Virus record (IMG/VR): IMGVR_UViG_3300042867_000019
Location: 1 to 25,626 of that record
Reading direction: 5' to 3' (one strand)
Length of the DNA: 25,626 nt
Source of the DNA: a virus
Shown here: positions 7,062 through 14,189 of the stretch, in pieces
How the letters are laid out: the number at the start of each line of letters is the position of its first letter
How positions within the stretch are numbered: position 1 is the first letter of the stretch
Notes under the pieces: generated by a model
Told to the model about the DNA's origin: nothing
Seen by the model: the letters and a program-made list of their open reading frames with translations, nothing else
Database searches by the model: none
Translations under genes and position numbers: made by a program

Positions 7062-9091
7062 TCAATCATCTTCCCATCATTTGGCTTAATTCTATAGCCT
7101 TTGGAGTCCTCAAGAACCAGTAATTTTTTGACCAAACTGTCCACAACTTCCCTAAACCTGTTGGACTTGATGCCATGTTCTTTGGCAGATTCGCGCCACT
7201 CATCGTAGGTCACCAAGTCCACAATGCCATTCTTTTCATGGTTAATTTGGATTGAAACCAAGCAGTCTAGGGTTTTCCTTTGGTTGCCTGCGAGATAGGT
7301 TTTCTTCTGGATTGAGTTAGTCAGGCCGCTGATGTCCACCGCCGTAAGGTATGCACCCCGAACTGGCGCTCCGTTTTTATCTTGGATGGGAAGGTCAACC
7401 TGAGTGATCTGAAAGTTCTTGGGTGCAGGCATCTCTGCATCCTTCATCTTTTTGGACTCAAAGGCTATGGTTTTAGTTCCCGAATCCAACTGGCAGCGAT
7501 ACTCTGCATCAAGCGCACCCTTCAGGGCGGTGCTTCCTCTAGACCGATCTTTATCTGCCACGCCTGAGTGATGAACCACCAAGACACAGCACTTCCAAGG
7601 TTGGCGCAGATAAACATCCAGATGCTGGATAAAGGCATTCATATCCTGTGTGGAGTTCTCATCACCGCCGTGGTTTCTGGCTAGAGTGTCAATGATGATC
7701 AGGCTAGGGACAGTTCCAGCTTGCGCTGACAGCTCCTTGATGCTCTCAGCCACAACAGCCGCCTCGGTTGCATCGTACAACTGCGCCGCCCTATGGCTCT
7801 TGTACAGAGGCGCACCATCCAATGTCTGACCATTACCCAACTGCCAAGCCTTGAACCGCCTAGCAAGGCCGTTATGCCCTTCGCCTGCAATGTAGAACAC
7901 CGATCCTTGCTTGACCTCATGCCCATGCCATGCTTTGCCAGTTGCCACGCAACAAGCTATGTCGATTGACACAAACGACTTACCACCGCCTGGGTCACCG
8001 AACACTTGCGCTAGGGAGTCACTTTCGATGTAGTCATCCACAATCCAGTTGATCTGGCTAAGTTGTAAGTTATCTGCCCGAGTGAACTCAAACGCCAACT
8101 TGTCACGCATTGGGCCAGCTACGCGCTCGATCTGCTCTTTGACCGCATCCAGACCTTGCAAGCAGTGCAGGTCATTGAAGTCTGTTGGTTTGTTGTCCAC
8201 CATGTCAGACTCTCCAAATGATGGGTAAACAATCTCCCCAAACACCAAAGCCGCCGCAGCCCTGCCCTTTGCCACACCAGGGTTGCCCTCAGTGAACTGG
8301 TCATTGTCTGCGCCAATGATGATCTTCGAGCCTGGGAACATCTCCTTCGCGCTCTTCGCTACTTTGGCTAAGTTCCCACAATCAAACGCCACCAAGACTG
8401 TGTAGTCCGTTGCCTCATGGATCGATGCACAGGTTGCAAAACCCTCACCAATGAACACAATCTTTCTGTTGCCCCTGAGTTCATAAAACCCACCCTCAAT
8501 CTTGCCACCCTTCAAGAACCTTTTGTTGCCATCTGCATCAATGGTTTGGTAACTCAGGATTTCCCCACCTTGGTTGATCACAGGCACAACAAGCCTACCT
8601 GCACGATCAATCTTGATCCCATGAGCTTGAATGTGCTTCCTGACAAGGTATGGATGGTCATCAGACGCATCTGCATAAGTCCCAACCTCATCCTCTGCAC
8701 GTTCAGCAGCCACTGCCTGACTAGCCAACCTGTCAGCTTCTTTCTTGGCCTTGACATCTGCGATCCACTTGTCATGCTCAAAGCGCTCAGTGAACGACAT
8801 TTGCCTGCCAGTATCTGCCACCCATTTACTCTCAAACACTGGCTCTTTCCAACAGCCTGCAATGCCAACAGGCACTTTGCCACTGGAATGCAAGATGTAC
8901 CAACCATCCAATGCACCCTTCTTGCTCGATACATGAGCCACCCTGTGAATCTCACCATCTGCAATGATCTCCTTGATCAAGAGGCCAGATGCCTCGCAGT
9001 GCTTCCTAAACCCTTCCTCTGGGTTGATCAAGTCTTGGCTCTCTGTGGCAGCGGCAAAGCCGTTAGGGAAAATTGTTGTTAGGTTAGTCAT
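7004..9091 (-). CDS. Toprim primase / RepA-like replicative helicase fusion
   Basis: A 695-residue two-enzyme protein. Residues 1-135 are an unrecognised N-terminal domain with no CxxC zinc ribbon. Residues 160-330 are a Toprim primase core with FIGEGFATC (E216) and IIGADND (D262, D264). Residues 340-590 are a RecA-fold AAA helicase with Walker A GDPGGGKS (365-372), Walker B LIIIDTL (464-470) and LVVHHSG (504-510). A winged-helix-like tail follows to about 670. The last 20 residues are encoded by the TTCGGT repeat array and contain EPKL twice. Primase-helicases of this kind make primers and unwind the phage fork. It starts 3 bases after the glycosyltransferase gene, in one operon with it. Confidence 0.9.
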   Translation of the reverse strand: MTNLTTIFPNGFAAATESQDLINPEEGFRKHCEASGLLIKEIIADGEIHRVAHVSSKKGALDGWYILHSSGKVPVGIAGCWKEPVFESKWVADTGRQMSFTERFEHDKWIADVKAKKEADRLASQAVAAERAEDEVGTYADASDDHPYLVRKHIQAHGIKIDRAGRLVVPVINQGGEILSYQTIDADGNKRFLKGGKIEGGFYELRGNRKIVFIGEGFATCASIHEATDYTVLVAFDCGNLAKVAKSAKEMFPGSKIIIGADNDQFTEGNPGVAKGRAAAALVFGEIVYPSFGESDMVDNKPTDFNDLHCLQGLDAVKEQIERVAGPMRDKLAFEFTRADNLQLSQINWIVDDYIESDSLAQVFGDPGGGKSFVSIDIACCVATGKAWHGHEVKQGSVFYIAGEGHNGLARRFKAWQLGNGQTLDGAPLYKSHRAAQLYDATEAAVVAESIKELSAQAGTVPSLIIIDTLARNHGGDENSTQDMNAFIQHLDVYLRQPWKCCVLVVHHSGVADKDRSRGSTALKGALDAEYRCQLDSGTKTIAFESKKMKDAEMPAPKNFQITQVDLPIQDKNGAPVRGAYLTAVDISGLTNSIQKKTYLAGNQRKTLDCLVSIQINHEKNGIVDLVTYDEWRESAKEHGIKSNRFREVVDSLVKKLLVLEDSKGYRIKPNDGKMIEPKLTESVTESANSVEPKL

Positions 9092-9094
9092 TGG

Positions 9095-9961
9095 TTATTC
9101 CAAGTTGACGAGCGCAAGCCCGTAATTGTCTATCTTTGGCATTGAAGTTGTGTCAACAACTTTAATCAATCTATTGTTTTTGAATTTTGAATAGTCAACA
9201 TGATGATGCCAACGATTAAATTTAAAAACAACTTTAGCCACATCTGGGTGCAAGTCAGCCAGCATCTGGCTCTTTGGCAATGTGCCTTCGGCATCATAAA
9301 AATCAGCGCTGTTGCCACCGCGCATCCTCTGTGTCGTGATTTTCCCGCAAAGAAAGGCATTAAATTGGATGGTACAAAGACCATCTTTTAGTACCCTGAT
9401 GCTCAAGTCAGTGTCTTCGTTGTACCGACCACGCCAGCGGTAGCCAGATTTGTTTTCAATCAGCAGGCATGAGTAAATGCGGGTGTTCAAGACGTAAGGC
9501 GGCACAGCGTCTGTCTTTTTGCAAAATGAATAGTAATTCAGTCCGGAAACTGGCACGTTTGAATACCGACAAACAAAGTCTTCAGCAGCCTTCAATGTTG
9601 CGCCAGTTCTGACTTCAAACTTTTGGTTGCGATTCAAGTAGTGAAAGGCATCAATGTTGTCGTCCATGACCCAATGCCTATCAAAACCAAGCCAAATGCT
9701 GTGGTCGATGCAAAAGTTTCGAGCAGGGCCGGGCCCCGTACTCTTGCCAAACCCAAACCCATCACACAACTCATATTCAGCCTTATAAATCGGCGGCAAC
9801 ACCAAAACTTCCCCATAACACCGGCCTGCTTTATACAGCTTCACCTCATCCTCTTCCACCACAATAAAGTGAGGCACACCCATCTCATGCAGCGCCCTTG
9901 TGGTAAGCCCATTGTCATACCGGCCCTTAGACACAATATAAACAGGAAATTTAGGCAGCAT
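9095..9961 (-). CDS. TET-associated-type glycosyltransferase (TAGT) for DNA bases
   Basis: This 288-residue protein starts with VYIVSKGRYDNGLTTRAL, followed by GPGPARNF (76-83), HWVMDDNI (96-103) with the DxD-like D100/D101, SGLNYYSF (139-146), YRWRGRYNEDTDLSIRVL (174-191), FNAFL (200-204) and MRGGNSADFY (213-222). From memory, this order matches the TAGT family of GT-A fold transferases, first described beside TET/JBP oxygenases in phages and also present in GREB1. They are thought to add sugars to hydroxymethylated bases in DNA. No TET/JBP, methyltransferase or hydroxymethylase gene is in the window, so the acceptor base is unknown. It overlaps the upstream 78-aa gene by 11 bases. Confidence 0.82.
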   Translation of the reverse strand: MLPKFPVYIVSKGRYDNGLTTRALHEMGVPHFIVVEEDEVKLYKAGRCYGEVLVLPPIYKAEYELCDGFGFGKSTGPGPARNFCIDHSIWLGFDRHWVMDDNIDAFHYLNRNQKFEVRTGATLKAAEDFVCRYSNVPVSGLNYYSFCKKTDAVPPYVLNTRIYSCLLIENKSGYRWRGRYNEDTDLSIRVLKDGLCTIQFNAFLCGKITTQRMRGGNSADFYDAEGTLPKSQMLADLHPDVAKVVFKFNRWHHHVDYSKFKNNRLIKVVDTTSMPKIDNYGLALVNLE

Positions 9962-10187
9962 CTTTGTAGACTTTCTTGTCCAGCCCCCAATGGGACTTGA
10001 ATGGATGCCAGATGCTCTTGGTTTTGATGGTCATTTTTTGGCTGATGAGTTGCTGAAACTCAACAAAATCGTTTTCAGTCTCAAAACGAACGATCACCTC
10101 TTTGAATGGGGCTTTCTTTTCCTGCACAAACTCAGGCATTCCCACCCATTCTGGGTACTCATCAAACAGGGTCTTGTCTTTGCTCAT
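9951..10187 (-). CDS. Small conserved phage protein with KTKSIW motif (78 aa)
   Basis: This 78-residue protein contains WVGMPEFVQEKKAPFKEVIV, then VRFETENDFVEFQQLISQ and KMTIKTKSIWHPFK. From memory, small phage proteins with the pattern W-x-x-M-P-E-F, a strand-helix unit and T-K-K/x-T-K-S-I-W-x-P are common, often next to DNA-modification genes, but their function is unknown. The strand-helix-strand pattern suggests a small alpha/beta domain. It starts at ATG 10187, overlapping the HTH gene stop as ATGA, and overlaps the glycosyltransferase start by 11 bases, so all three are co-translated. A role in base modification is inference from this linkage. Confidence 0.75.
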   Translation of the reverse strand: MSKDKTLFDEYPEWVGMPEFVQEKKAPFKEVIVRFETENDFVEFQQLISQKMTIKTKSIWHPFKSHWGLDKKVYKDAA

Positions 10188-10366
10188 ACGTCCACCCTGT
10201 CTTTTCCCTCTAAGTAATCACTCAAAGCCTTGACAGTCTCATACATTGGTTCAGTCTCGCCAGACATCAATCGGTACACCCTCGCCTCATGGATACCTGC
10301 CTTTTCAGCCACTTTTTTAAGATTGGCATCTACCAATCTCAACCTGATTTCCTCCAGATTCATCAT
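10184..10366 (-). CDS. Small HTH (XRE/Cro-like) DNA-binding regulator
   Basis: This 60-residue protein consists of little more than one helix-turn-helix domain: NLEEIRLRLVDANLKKVAEK, AGIHEARVYRLMSGETEP and YETVKALSDYLEG. The pattern KKVAEKAGIHEARVYRLMSG is a standard XRE recognition unit, with Leu/Val core positions and a Gly at the turn. I start at ATG 10366 with AAGGTG 6-8 bases upstream; a GTG at 10375 sits too close to that site. It is the first gene of the leftward operon, facing the rightward early operon across 127 bases, as Cro- and CI-type regulators do. It probably represses one or both operons; this is inferred. Confidence 0.78.
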   Translation of the reverse strand: MMNLEEIRLRLVDANLKKVAEKAGIHEARVYRLMSGETEPMYETVKALSDYLEGKDRVDV

Positions 10367-10493
10367 AAAAATCACCTTTTCGTAAAAATATTTTCAAAGT
10401 GATGGGAATATTAACACAAACCATGCTAAAGTTGCACACATGCCAACGAAATTGTTCTTGGCATCACGCCGCAAGGCCATAAGGAAACACAAA
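10367..10493. promoter_or_regulatory. Divergent promoter/operator region
   Basis: The 127 bases between the leftward HTH operon and the rightward early operon must contain promoters for both. On the minus strand TGTTAATAT (about 10409-10417) resembles an extended -10 for the HTH operon; no good -35 is visible. A perfect AAAATATTTT palindrome at 10385-10394 lies near the HTH ribosome site and could be an operator. An alternative ATG at 10440 for the first plus-strand gene lacks a ribosome site. Confidence 0.45.
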
Positions 10494-10712
10494 ATGACAT
10501 TTTCACATTCACGTTTTGTCCCTTTCAACGTAAGACTCGTTGAAGCTGACTTCACTCTTGTTCAAACTGGCGGTAAATCCATTTACGAATTGCGTGAAGA
10601 CTTTTTTGACAACGCTGTCAACTTAAAAGATTGCACAGGCAATCCAATCCGCATTGTTTCCCCTTATGACATTGCAATGTCTGGGGGTGAGCCTTTTGCC
10701 ATTTGGAAATAA
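10494..10712 (+). CDS. Hypothetical early protein (72 aa)
   Basis: I do not recognise this protein. The start is ATG 10494, with AAGGA 8 bases upstream; an in-frame ATG 18 codons earlier has no ribosome site. The chain is 72 residues with alternating hydrophobics (FVPFNVRLVEADFTLVQT, IRIVSPYDIAMSG), suggesting a small beta-rich domain, and one Cys. It is the first gene of the rightward operon next to the HTH regulator, a slot where phages often carry small host-interaction proteins. A GC-rich hairpin follows it. Confidence 0.6.
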   Translation: MTFSHSRFVPFNVRLVEADFTLVQTGGKSIYELREDFFDNAVNLKDCTGNPIRIVSPYDIAMSGGEPFAIWK

Positions 10713-10729
10713 AAACAATTAAACCAAAC

Positions 10730-10743
10730 GGGGCTTCGGCCCC
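10730..10743 (+). terminator. GGGGC-TTCG-GCCCC hairpin (weak terminator or RNA-stability element)
   Basis: A perfect 5-bp GC stem is closed by a TTCG tetraloop in the 43-base gap between two early genes. No T-run follows on the plus strand, so it is more likely an RNA-protecting or attenuating hairpin than a full terminator. Confidence 0.4.
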
Positions 10744-10755
10744 CGAAAGCACAAC

Positions 10756-10911
10756 ATGAACAAATACTTTACAAACAAAGAATTCCGCGCTGGTTTTGAT
10801 GCGGCAGCATTGTGTGAGTCTTGCAATAAATCTAAATCCAAAGATTGGATTGAAGGCTGGAATCATTACCAAGACAAAATTACTGCAAGCGAAACCGCTT
10901 GTTGGTTTTAA
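10756..10911 (+). CDS. Small protein resembling ribosome modulation factor (51 aa)
   Basis: A 51-residue frame from ATG 10756 to TAA 10911 reads MNKYFTNKEFRAGFDAAALC, a short Cys/Lys/Ser part, KDWIEGWNHYQDK and an ending of SETACWF. The spacing of F-x-A-G-F-x-A, a Cys, then S-K-x-W-I-x-G-W resembles the ribosome modulation factor (Rmf) fold signature (GYQAG...C...S-x-W-L-x-G-W). Rmf helps dimerise and silence ribosomes in starved proteobacteria. The match is short and from memory, so the call is tentative. No clear Shine-Dalgarno precedes it; the upstream hairpin ends 12 bases before the start. Confidence 0.5.
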   Translation: MNKYFTNKEFRAGFDAAALCESCNKSKSKDWIEGWNHYQDKITASETACWF

Positions 10912-10920
10912 GGTGACAAC

Positions 10921-11064
10921 ATGAAACACCACAGACACTACCACTACCCCGAAGTCAAGAACGCAAGGCTCACCGCCCGCGCAGAAGCCGCCCTTGACCT
11001 TCTCACAGCCCTTGCCATTGGCATCAGCTTGGCAGCCTTACTGGTTGCATGGTGGTCAGCATGA
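10921..11064 (+). CDS. Small membrane protein (47 aa)
   Basis: A 47-residue frame begins MKHHRHYHYPEVKNARLTAR and ends with a hydrophobic helix, LLTALAIGISLAALLVAWWS (about residues 27-46), enough to span the membrane once. The N-terminus is His-rich and basic, so it probably faces the cytoplasm. The start ATG 10921 has AAGGTG 5 bases upstream, overlapping the end of the previous gene. The stop overlaps the next start as ATGA. I do not know its role. Confidence 0.65.
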   Translation: MKHHRHYHYPEVKNARLTARAEAALDLLTALAIGISLAALLVAWWSA

Positions 11065-11174
11065 AATCAGTCTTGATACCCATCAAGCCTAAATTGACAA
11101 GATGCGAAATTCTTGGCGTTTGTCAGTCCAAACACAACCCAGCCTGCAACAAACAATGTAGGAGAACTGCATGA
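11061..11174 (+). CDS. Four-cysteine mini-protein (37 aa)
   Basis: A 37-residue frame from ATG 11061 to TGA 11174 overlaps both neighbours by four bases (ATGA at each end). It reads MKSVLIPIKPKLTRCEILGV followed by a part with C21, C29 and C33; with C15 that is four cysteines in 19 residues plus a His, consistent with a tiny metal-binding or disulfide-linked peptide. I do not recognise the family. The double overlap is the best evidence that it is expressed. Confidence 0.55.
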   Translation: MKSVLIPIKPKLTRCEILGVCQSKHNPACNKQCRRTA

Positions 11175-11446
11175 ACCCGACACCTGCCTGCCCCCAAGGG
11201 CTGACCGAATACGCCTGCGAACTCGAAGGTGTCGATCTGGTTTGCCATCTTGAGTACATGCCTGAAGAACTTGGCGCACTCGATAGCCGTGGCTTATCTG
11301 ATGAGCCTGACTACGCCGAAACTATGGAACTTGTCAGCGCCTACATCAAAGGCACAGACATAGACATTGGTCACTTGCTCTTGCAGGGCCTTGTTGACCA
11401 CATTACAACAACCGCACTTGAGGACTACAAAAATGACGATCTCTGA
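11171..11446 (+). CDS. Hypothetical acidic protein (91 aa)
   Basis: I do not recognise this protein. It is 91 residues and very acidic, with MNPTPACPQGLTEYACELEG at the N-terminus and a helical C-terminal half (YAETMELVSAYIKGTDIDIG). Its start overlaps the preceding stop as ATGA, with AGGAGA 6 bases before ATG 11171, and its end overlaps the next gene by 14 bases. Strong acidity would fit a DNA-mimic or inhibitor protein, but that is only a thought. Confidence 0.65.
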   Translation: MNPTPACPQGLTEYACELEGVDLVCHLEYMPEELGALDSRGLSDEPDYAETMELVSAYIKGTDIDIGHLLLQGLVDHITTTALEDYKNDDL

Positions 11447-11801
11447 ACTGGCAACACTGCTACGCAAGGCCAAGCAAGCCGAGAACGAAGCCAAGGCCGA
11501 GCGCCTACGCATTGAGGGCTTGATTGAAGAACAATTCGCCAAACCCCAATCTGGCGAAGGAGTCCATAAGGATGAAGAGTTCACCATCACTTGGAAGCTC
11601 ACCCGTTCAGTGGATACAGATCGTTTATCTGCTGATTTTGACGATCTGCCAGACAACGCCCAAAGAGCATTTAGATGGAAGGCCGAGGTCAACTTGGCTT
11701 ACCTTCGCTCACTATCCGAAATTGACCCAGCCGCCTACAACAAGGCAGCAGTGTTCGTAACTAGCAAACCCGCAAAACCATCCATTGAACTGAAAGACTA
11801 A
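11433..11801 (+). CDS. Phage protein of DUF7173 type (122 aa)
   Basis: The start is ATG 11433 (GAGG 9 bases upstream), giving 122 residues; 22 codons of open frame further upstream lie inside the previous gene. The N-terminus is a charged coiled-coil helix (TISELATLLRKAKQAENEAK), then a domain with EFTITWKLTRSVDTDRL and an end of YNKAAVFVTSKPAKPSIELK. From memory this plan matches a widespread phage family of unknown function found directly before the RecA-like ATPase and DUF669 genes, as here. It may be an accessory of recombination or replication. Confidence 0.68.
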   Translation: MTISELATLLRKAKQAENEAKAERLRIEGLIEEQFAKPQSGEGVHKDEEFTITWKLTRSVDTDRLSADFDDLPDNAQRAFRWKAEVNLAYLRSLSEIDPAAYNKAAVFVTSKPAKPSIELKD

Positions 11802-11802
11802 C

Positions 11803-12549
11803 ATGGCCTTCGATCTCTCATCCATCTCCAAAACCAAACGTGTACGCTCACCCAAGATTGTTGTGGTAGGCCAAGGCAAGATTGGCAAGACCACCTTTGC
11901 CGCCATGTCGCCCAACGCCATTGGCATCCTGACCGAAGACGGCGCTGATGCGGTAGACGCAAACGCTTTCCCACTGGCTTCTAGCTTGGTGGAAGTGTAT
12001 GCCGCCATCGACACTTTAATTAACAAAGACCATGACTTCCAGACCTTGTTCATTGACAGTCTGGATTGGCTCGAACCCATGATCCAAGAGTATGTGTGCA
12101 AGCAGAATAACTGGAAGAACATTGAAGCACCAGGCTTCGGTAAGGGCTACGTTGCCGCCGCCGAGGAATGGCGTAACCTTTTGTCTGGCTTAGAAGTCCT
12201 GCGCTCTGCCAAGGGCATGGGCATCATCCTGATAGCTCACGACAAGATCAAGCGCATTGAAGACCCGCTGACTGAAGGGTATGACAGCCATGTCCTCAAA
12301 CTGCACGACAAGGCCGCTGGCCTAGTCCAAGAGTGGGCAGATGTCATTGGCTACGCAGGCTACCGCATCTTCACAAGCAAGACCGATGCAGGGTTCTCTA
12401 AGAAAGAAACCAAGGCCACCACAACTGGTGAGCGCATCTTGCACGTTGAACCCCATCCGGCTCATTGCGGTGGTAACCGCTTTGGCCTTCAGAATATGCC
12501 GCTTGACTGGACGGCATTCCAAGCAGCGCTTACCCAAGCGCAATCTTGA
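11803..12549 (+). CDS. RecA-fold ATPase (AAA_24 / Sak4-like)
   Basis: This 248-residue protein is a single RecA-fold domain: Walker A GQGKIGKTT at residues 23-31, LTEDGADAV near 43, Walker B TLFIDSLDW at 81-89 and the polar strand ILIAHDKIK near 145. Proteins of this AAA_24 type in phages include Sak4, a short Rad51-like single-strand annealing ATPase that works with a phage ssDNA-binding protein. The DUF669 gene that follows and the nuclease and helicase after it support a recombination role. It starts one base after the preceding stop. Confidence 0.85.
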   Translation: MAFDLSSISKTKRVRSPKIVVVGQGKIGKTTFAAMSPNAIGILTEDGADAVDANAFPLASSLVEVYAAIDTLINKDHDFQTLFIDSLDWLEPMIQEYVCKQNNWKNIEAPGFGKGYVAAAEEWRNLLSGLEVLRSAKGMGIILIAHDKIKRIEDPLTEGYDSHVLKLHDKAAGLVQEWADVIGYAGYRIFTSKTDAGFSKKETKATTTGERILHVEPHPAHCGGNRFGLQNMPLDWTAFQAALTQAQS

Positions 12550-12588
12550 TCACCCCAGTTCGTAACTTTAACTTTTAGGAAATTTATC

Positions 12589-13101
12589 ATGGCTCAGTTT
12601 AATTTTGACGCATCCCAAGTCGCCCCCCAACAGTCTTCAGGCCCACTGCCTGCGGGTGTTTATCTGGCTCACATTGTTGAGTCTGATGTTCAGCCCTTGA
12701 AGTCTGGCAACGGCGAAGGCTTGAAACTCACCTTTGAGATCATTGATGGTCAGCACAAAGGCCGCAAGGTTTATGAGAACCTGAACATTCGCCACACAAG
12801 CGAAGATACTCAACGCATTGCCCAAAGCCAACTCTCTGCGCTTTGCCATGCGGTGAACGTCATCAAGTTGATGGATACTGCTGCCCTGCACTTCAAGCCA
12901 GTTCGCATCAATGTGACTGTGCGCGAGGCAGTCGGGCAGTACAAGGCCAGTAACAACATCAAAGGCTATGAGGCCGCAGGTGGTGGCATCAGTGCACCAG
13001 CTACTGCACCAACTCCTGCGCCTGTTGCCGAAGCCCCTGCATGGCCTACCGCCGAGCAAGAAGCCGCCAAGTCTAAAGCACCTGCTTGGGCTAGAAAATA
13101 A
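12589..13101 (+). CDS. DUF669 protein, probable ssDNA-binding partner
   Basis: This 170-residue protein starts at ATG 12589 with AGGAA 7 bases upstream. It has FNFDASQVAPQQ, GVYLAHIVESDVQPLKSGNG, GLKLTFEIIDGQHKGRKVYE and NLNIRHTSEDTQRIAQSQLS, a pattern I recognise as DUF669. The C-terminal 45 residues are Ala/Pro-rich and flexible, ending APAWARK. DUF669 proteins are regularly paired with Sak4-like ATPases and are thought to be OB-fold-like ssDNA-binding proteins; the flexible tail fits that. The stop TAA overlaps the next ATG by one base. Confidence 0.85.
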   Translation: MAQFNFDASQVAPQQSSGPLPAGVYLAHIVESDVQPLKSGNGEGLKLTFEIIDGQHKGRKVYENLNIRHTSEDTQRIAQSQLSALCHAVNVIKLMDTAALHFKPVRINVTVREAVGQYKASNNIKGYEAAGGGISAPATAPTPAPVAEAPAWPTAEQEAAKSKAPAWARK

Positions 13102-14189
13102 TGGCTTTACTCCCACAATCAGTTTCTGATCCTGTGGCTGATGCCATCTTTGCCTTCTACAAGGCAAAGTTTGGCTCAGAGTTACAACGCCCCTACCTTG
13201 GTGCGTCAAGCATTGGCAAGCCTTGTCTTCGCCAACATTGGTACTCTTTTCGGTGGTCTAAGCCTGCTCAGTTCTCTGGCAGGCTTTACCGAGTCTTTCA
13301 GTCTGGTCACTTACAAGAGCCAAGGGTTTATGCAGACTTGGCAGCCATTGGTTGCACTGTCTACCAAATCAACCCCACCACGGGCAAGCAGTGGTCATTC
13401 ACCGAACCCGCAACTGGTCACCACTTTCAGGGCAATGCGGACGGCATCATTACGGGCCTGCCGCAAGCGCCGAAGTCTCCGCACTTGTTGGAGATCAAGA
13501 CCGCATCTGACAAGATGTTTAAAGAGATGCAGAAAAATGGCGTAAAGAAAGCCAAGCCCGAACACTACGCGCAGATGCAAATATACATGAAGTGGAGCAT
13601 CGATCAGTTTGGAGCAGATGGCTGCCAACGGGCGCTTTACTTTGTGGTGAACAAAGACAACGATGACATCTACACTGAGCGCCTAGAGTACAACAAGTGC
13701 GAGGCACAAGAACTGGTTAACAAGGCTATGGCTGTGATCACCGCACCCGAGCCACCAGTTGGAGTATCTACCGATCCAACTTGGTTTGAGTGCAAGTTCT
13801 GCGACTACCAGGCGATCTGCCACGGCACAGATGTCCCCATGCCAACGTGCCGTTCATGCGTTCACGCCACGCCCGAATTGGGCGGCAATGCAGTTTGGTC
13901 ATGCGCGTCCCACAGCACAGTTTTGTCAGAAAAAATGCAACGAAAAGGTTGCAATGATCATCGATATATTCCCATCTTGCTTGCCAAAACAGGCCATCCA
14001 GTTGACCTTGATCAAAGCGATAATGTGATCTACAAAATGGCAGATGGCAAACAGTTTATCAATGGTGATCCAGACAAAAACTTTGATCACATCAGTAGCG
14101 CAGAAATCCACGCCTGTGCAGACAAGACCGCCTTGGTGGATGAGTTTGCTTTGGATTTACGTAAACAACATAATGCAAGGTTCGTATGA
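13101..14189 (+). CDS. Cas4/RecB-like PD-(D/E)XK nuclease with two Cys clusters
   Basis: This 362-residue protein has a PD-(D/E)XK core: GNAD with D114, LLEIKT with E131 and K133, and AQMQIYM (157-163). A Cys at 42 (GKPCLRQ) with C231, C234 and C240 (CKFCDYQAIC) gives the four-Cys iron-sulfur staple seen in Cas4, AddB and Dna2. A second set, C250, C253, C268 and C284, forms what looks like a separate zinc ribbon. Such nucleases process DNA ends to single strands for annealing-type recombination. It follows the DUF669 gene by one-base overlap and overlaps the next gene as ATGA. Confidence 0.85.
   Translation: MALLPQSVSDPVADAIFAFYKAKFGSELQRPYLGASSIGKPCLRQHWYSFRWSKPAQFSGRLYRVFQSGHLQEPRVYADLAAIGCTVYQINPTTGKQWSFTEPATGHHFQGNADGIITGLPQAPKSPHLLEIKTASDKMFKEMQKNGVKKAKPEHYAQMQIYMKWSIDQFGADGCQRALYFVVNKDNDDIYTERLEYNKCEAQELVNKAMAVITAPEPPVGVSTDPTWFECKFCDYQAICHGTDVPMPTCRSCVHATPELGGNAVWSCASHSTVLSEKMQRKGCNDHRYIPILLAKTGHPVDLDQSDNVIYKMADGKQFINGDPDKNFDHISSAEIHACADKTALVDEFALDLRKQHNARFV

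Noticed and set aside
8417-9082. 221-codon plus-strand frame opposite the primase-helicase
   Set aside because: It lies entirely antisense to a gene with clear Toprim and Walker motifs, and its product is Cys/Thr/Leu-rich without any motif.
10440-10493. 18-codon N-terminal extension of the first plus-strand gene
   Set aside because: No ribosome-binding site precedes ATG 10440, while AAGGA precedes ATG 10494; the extension would also lie in the control region.
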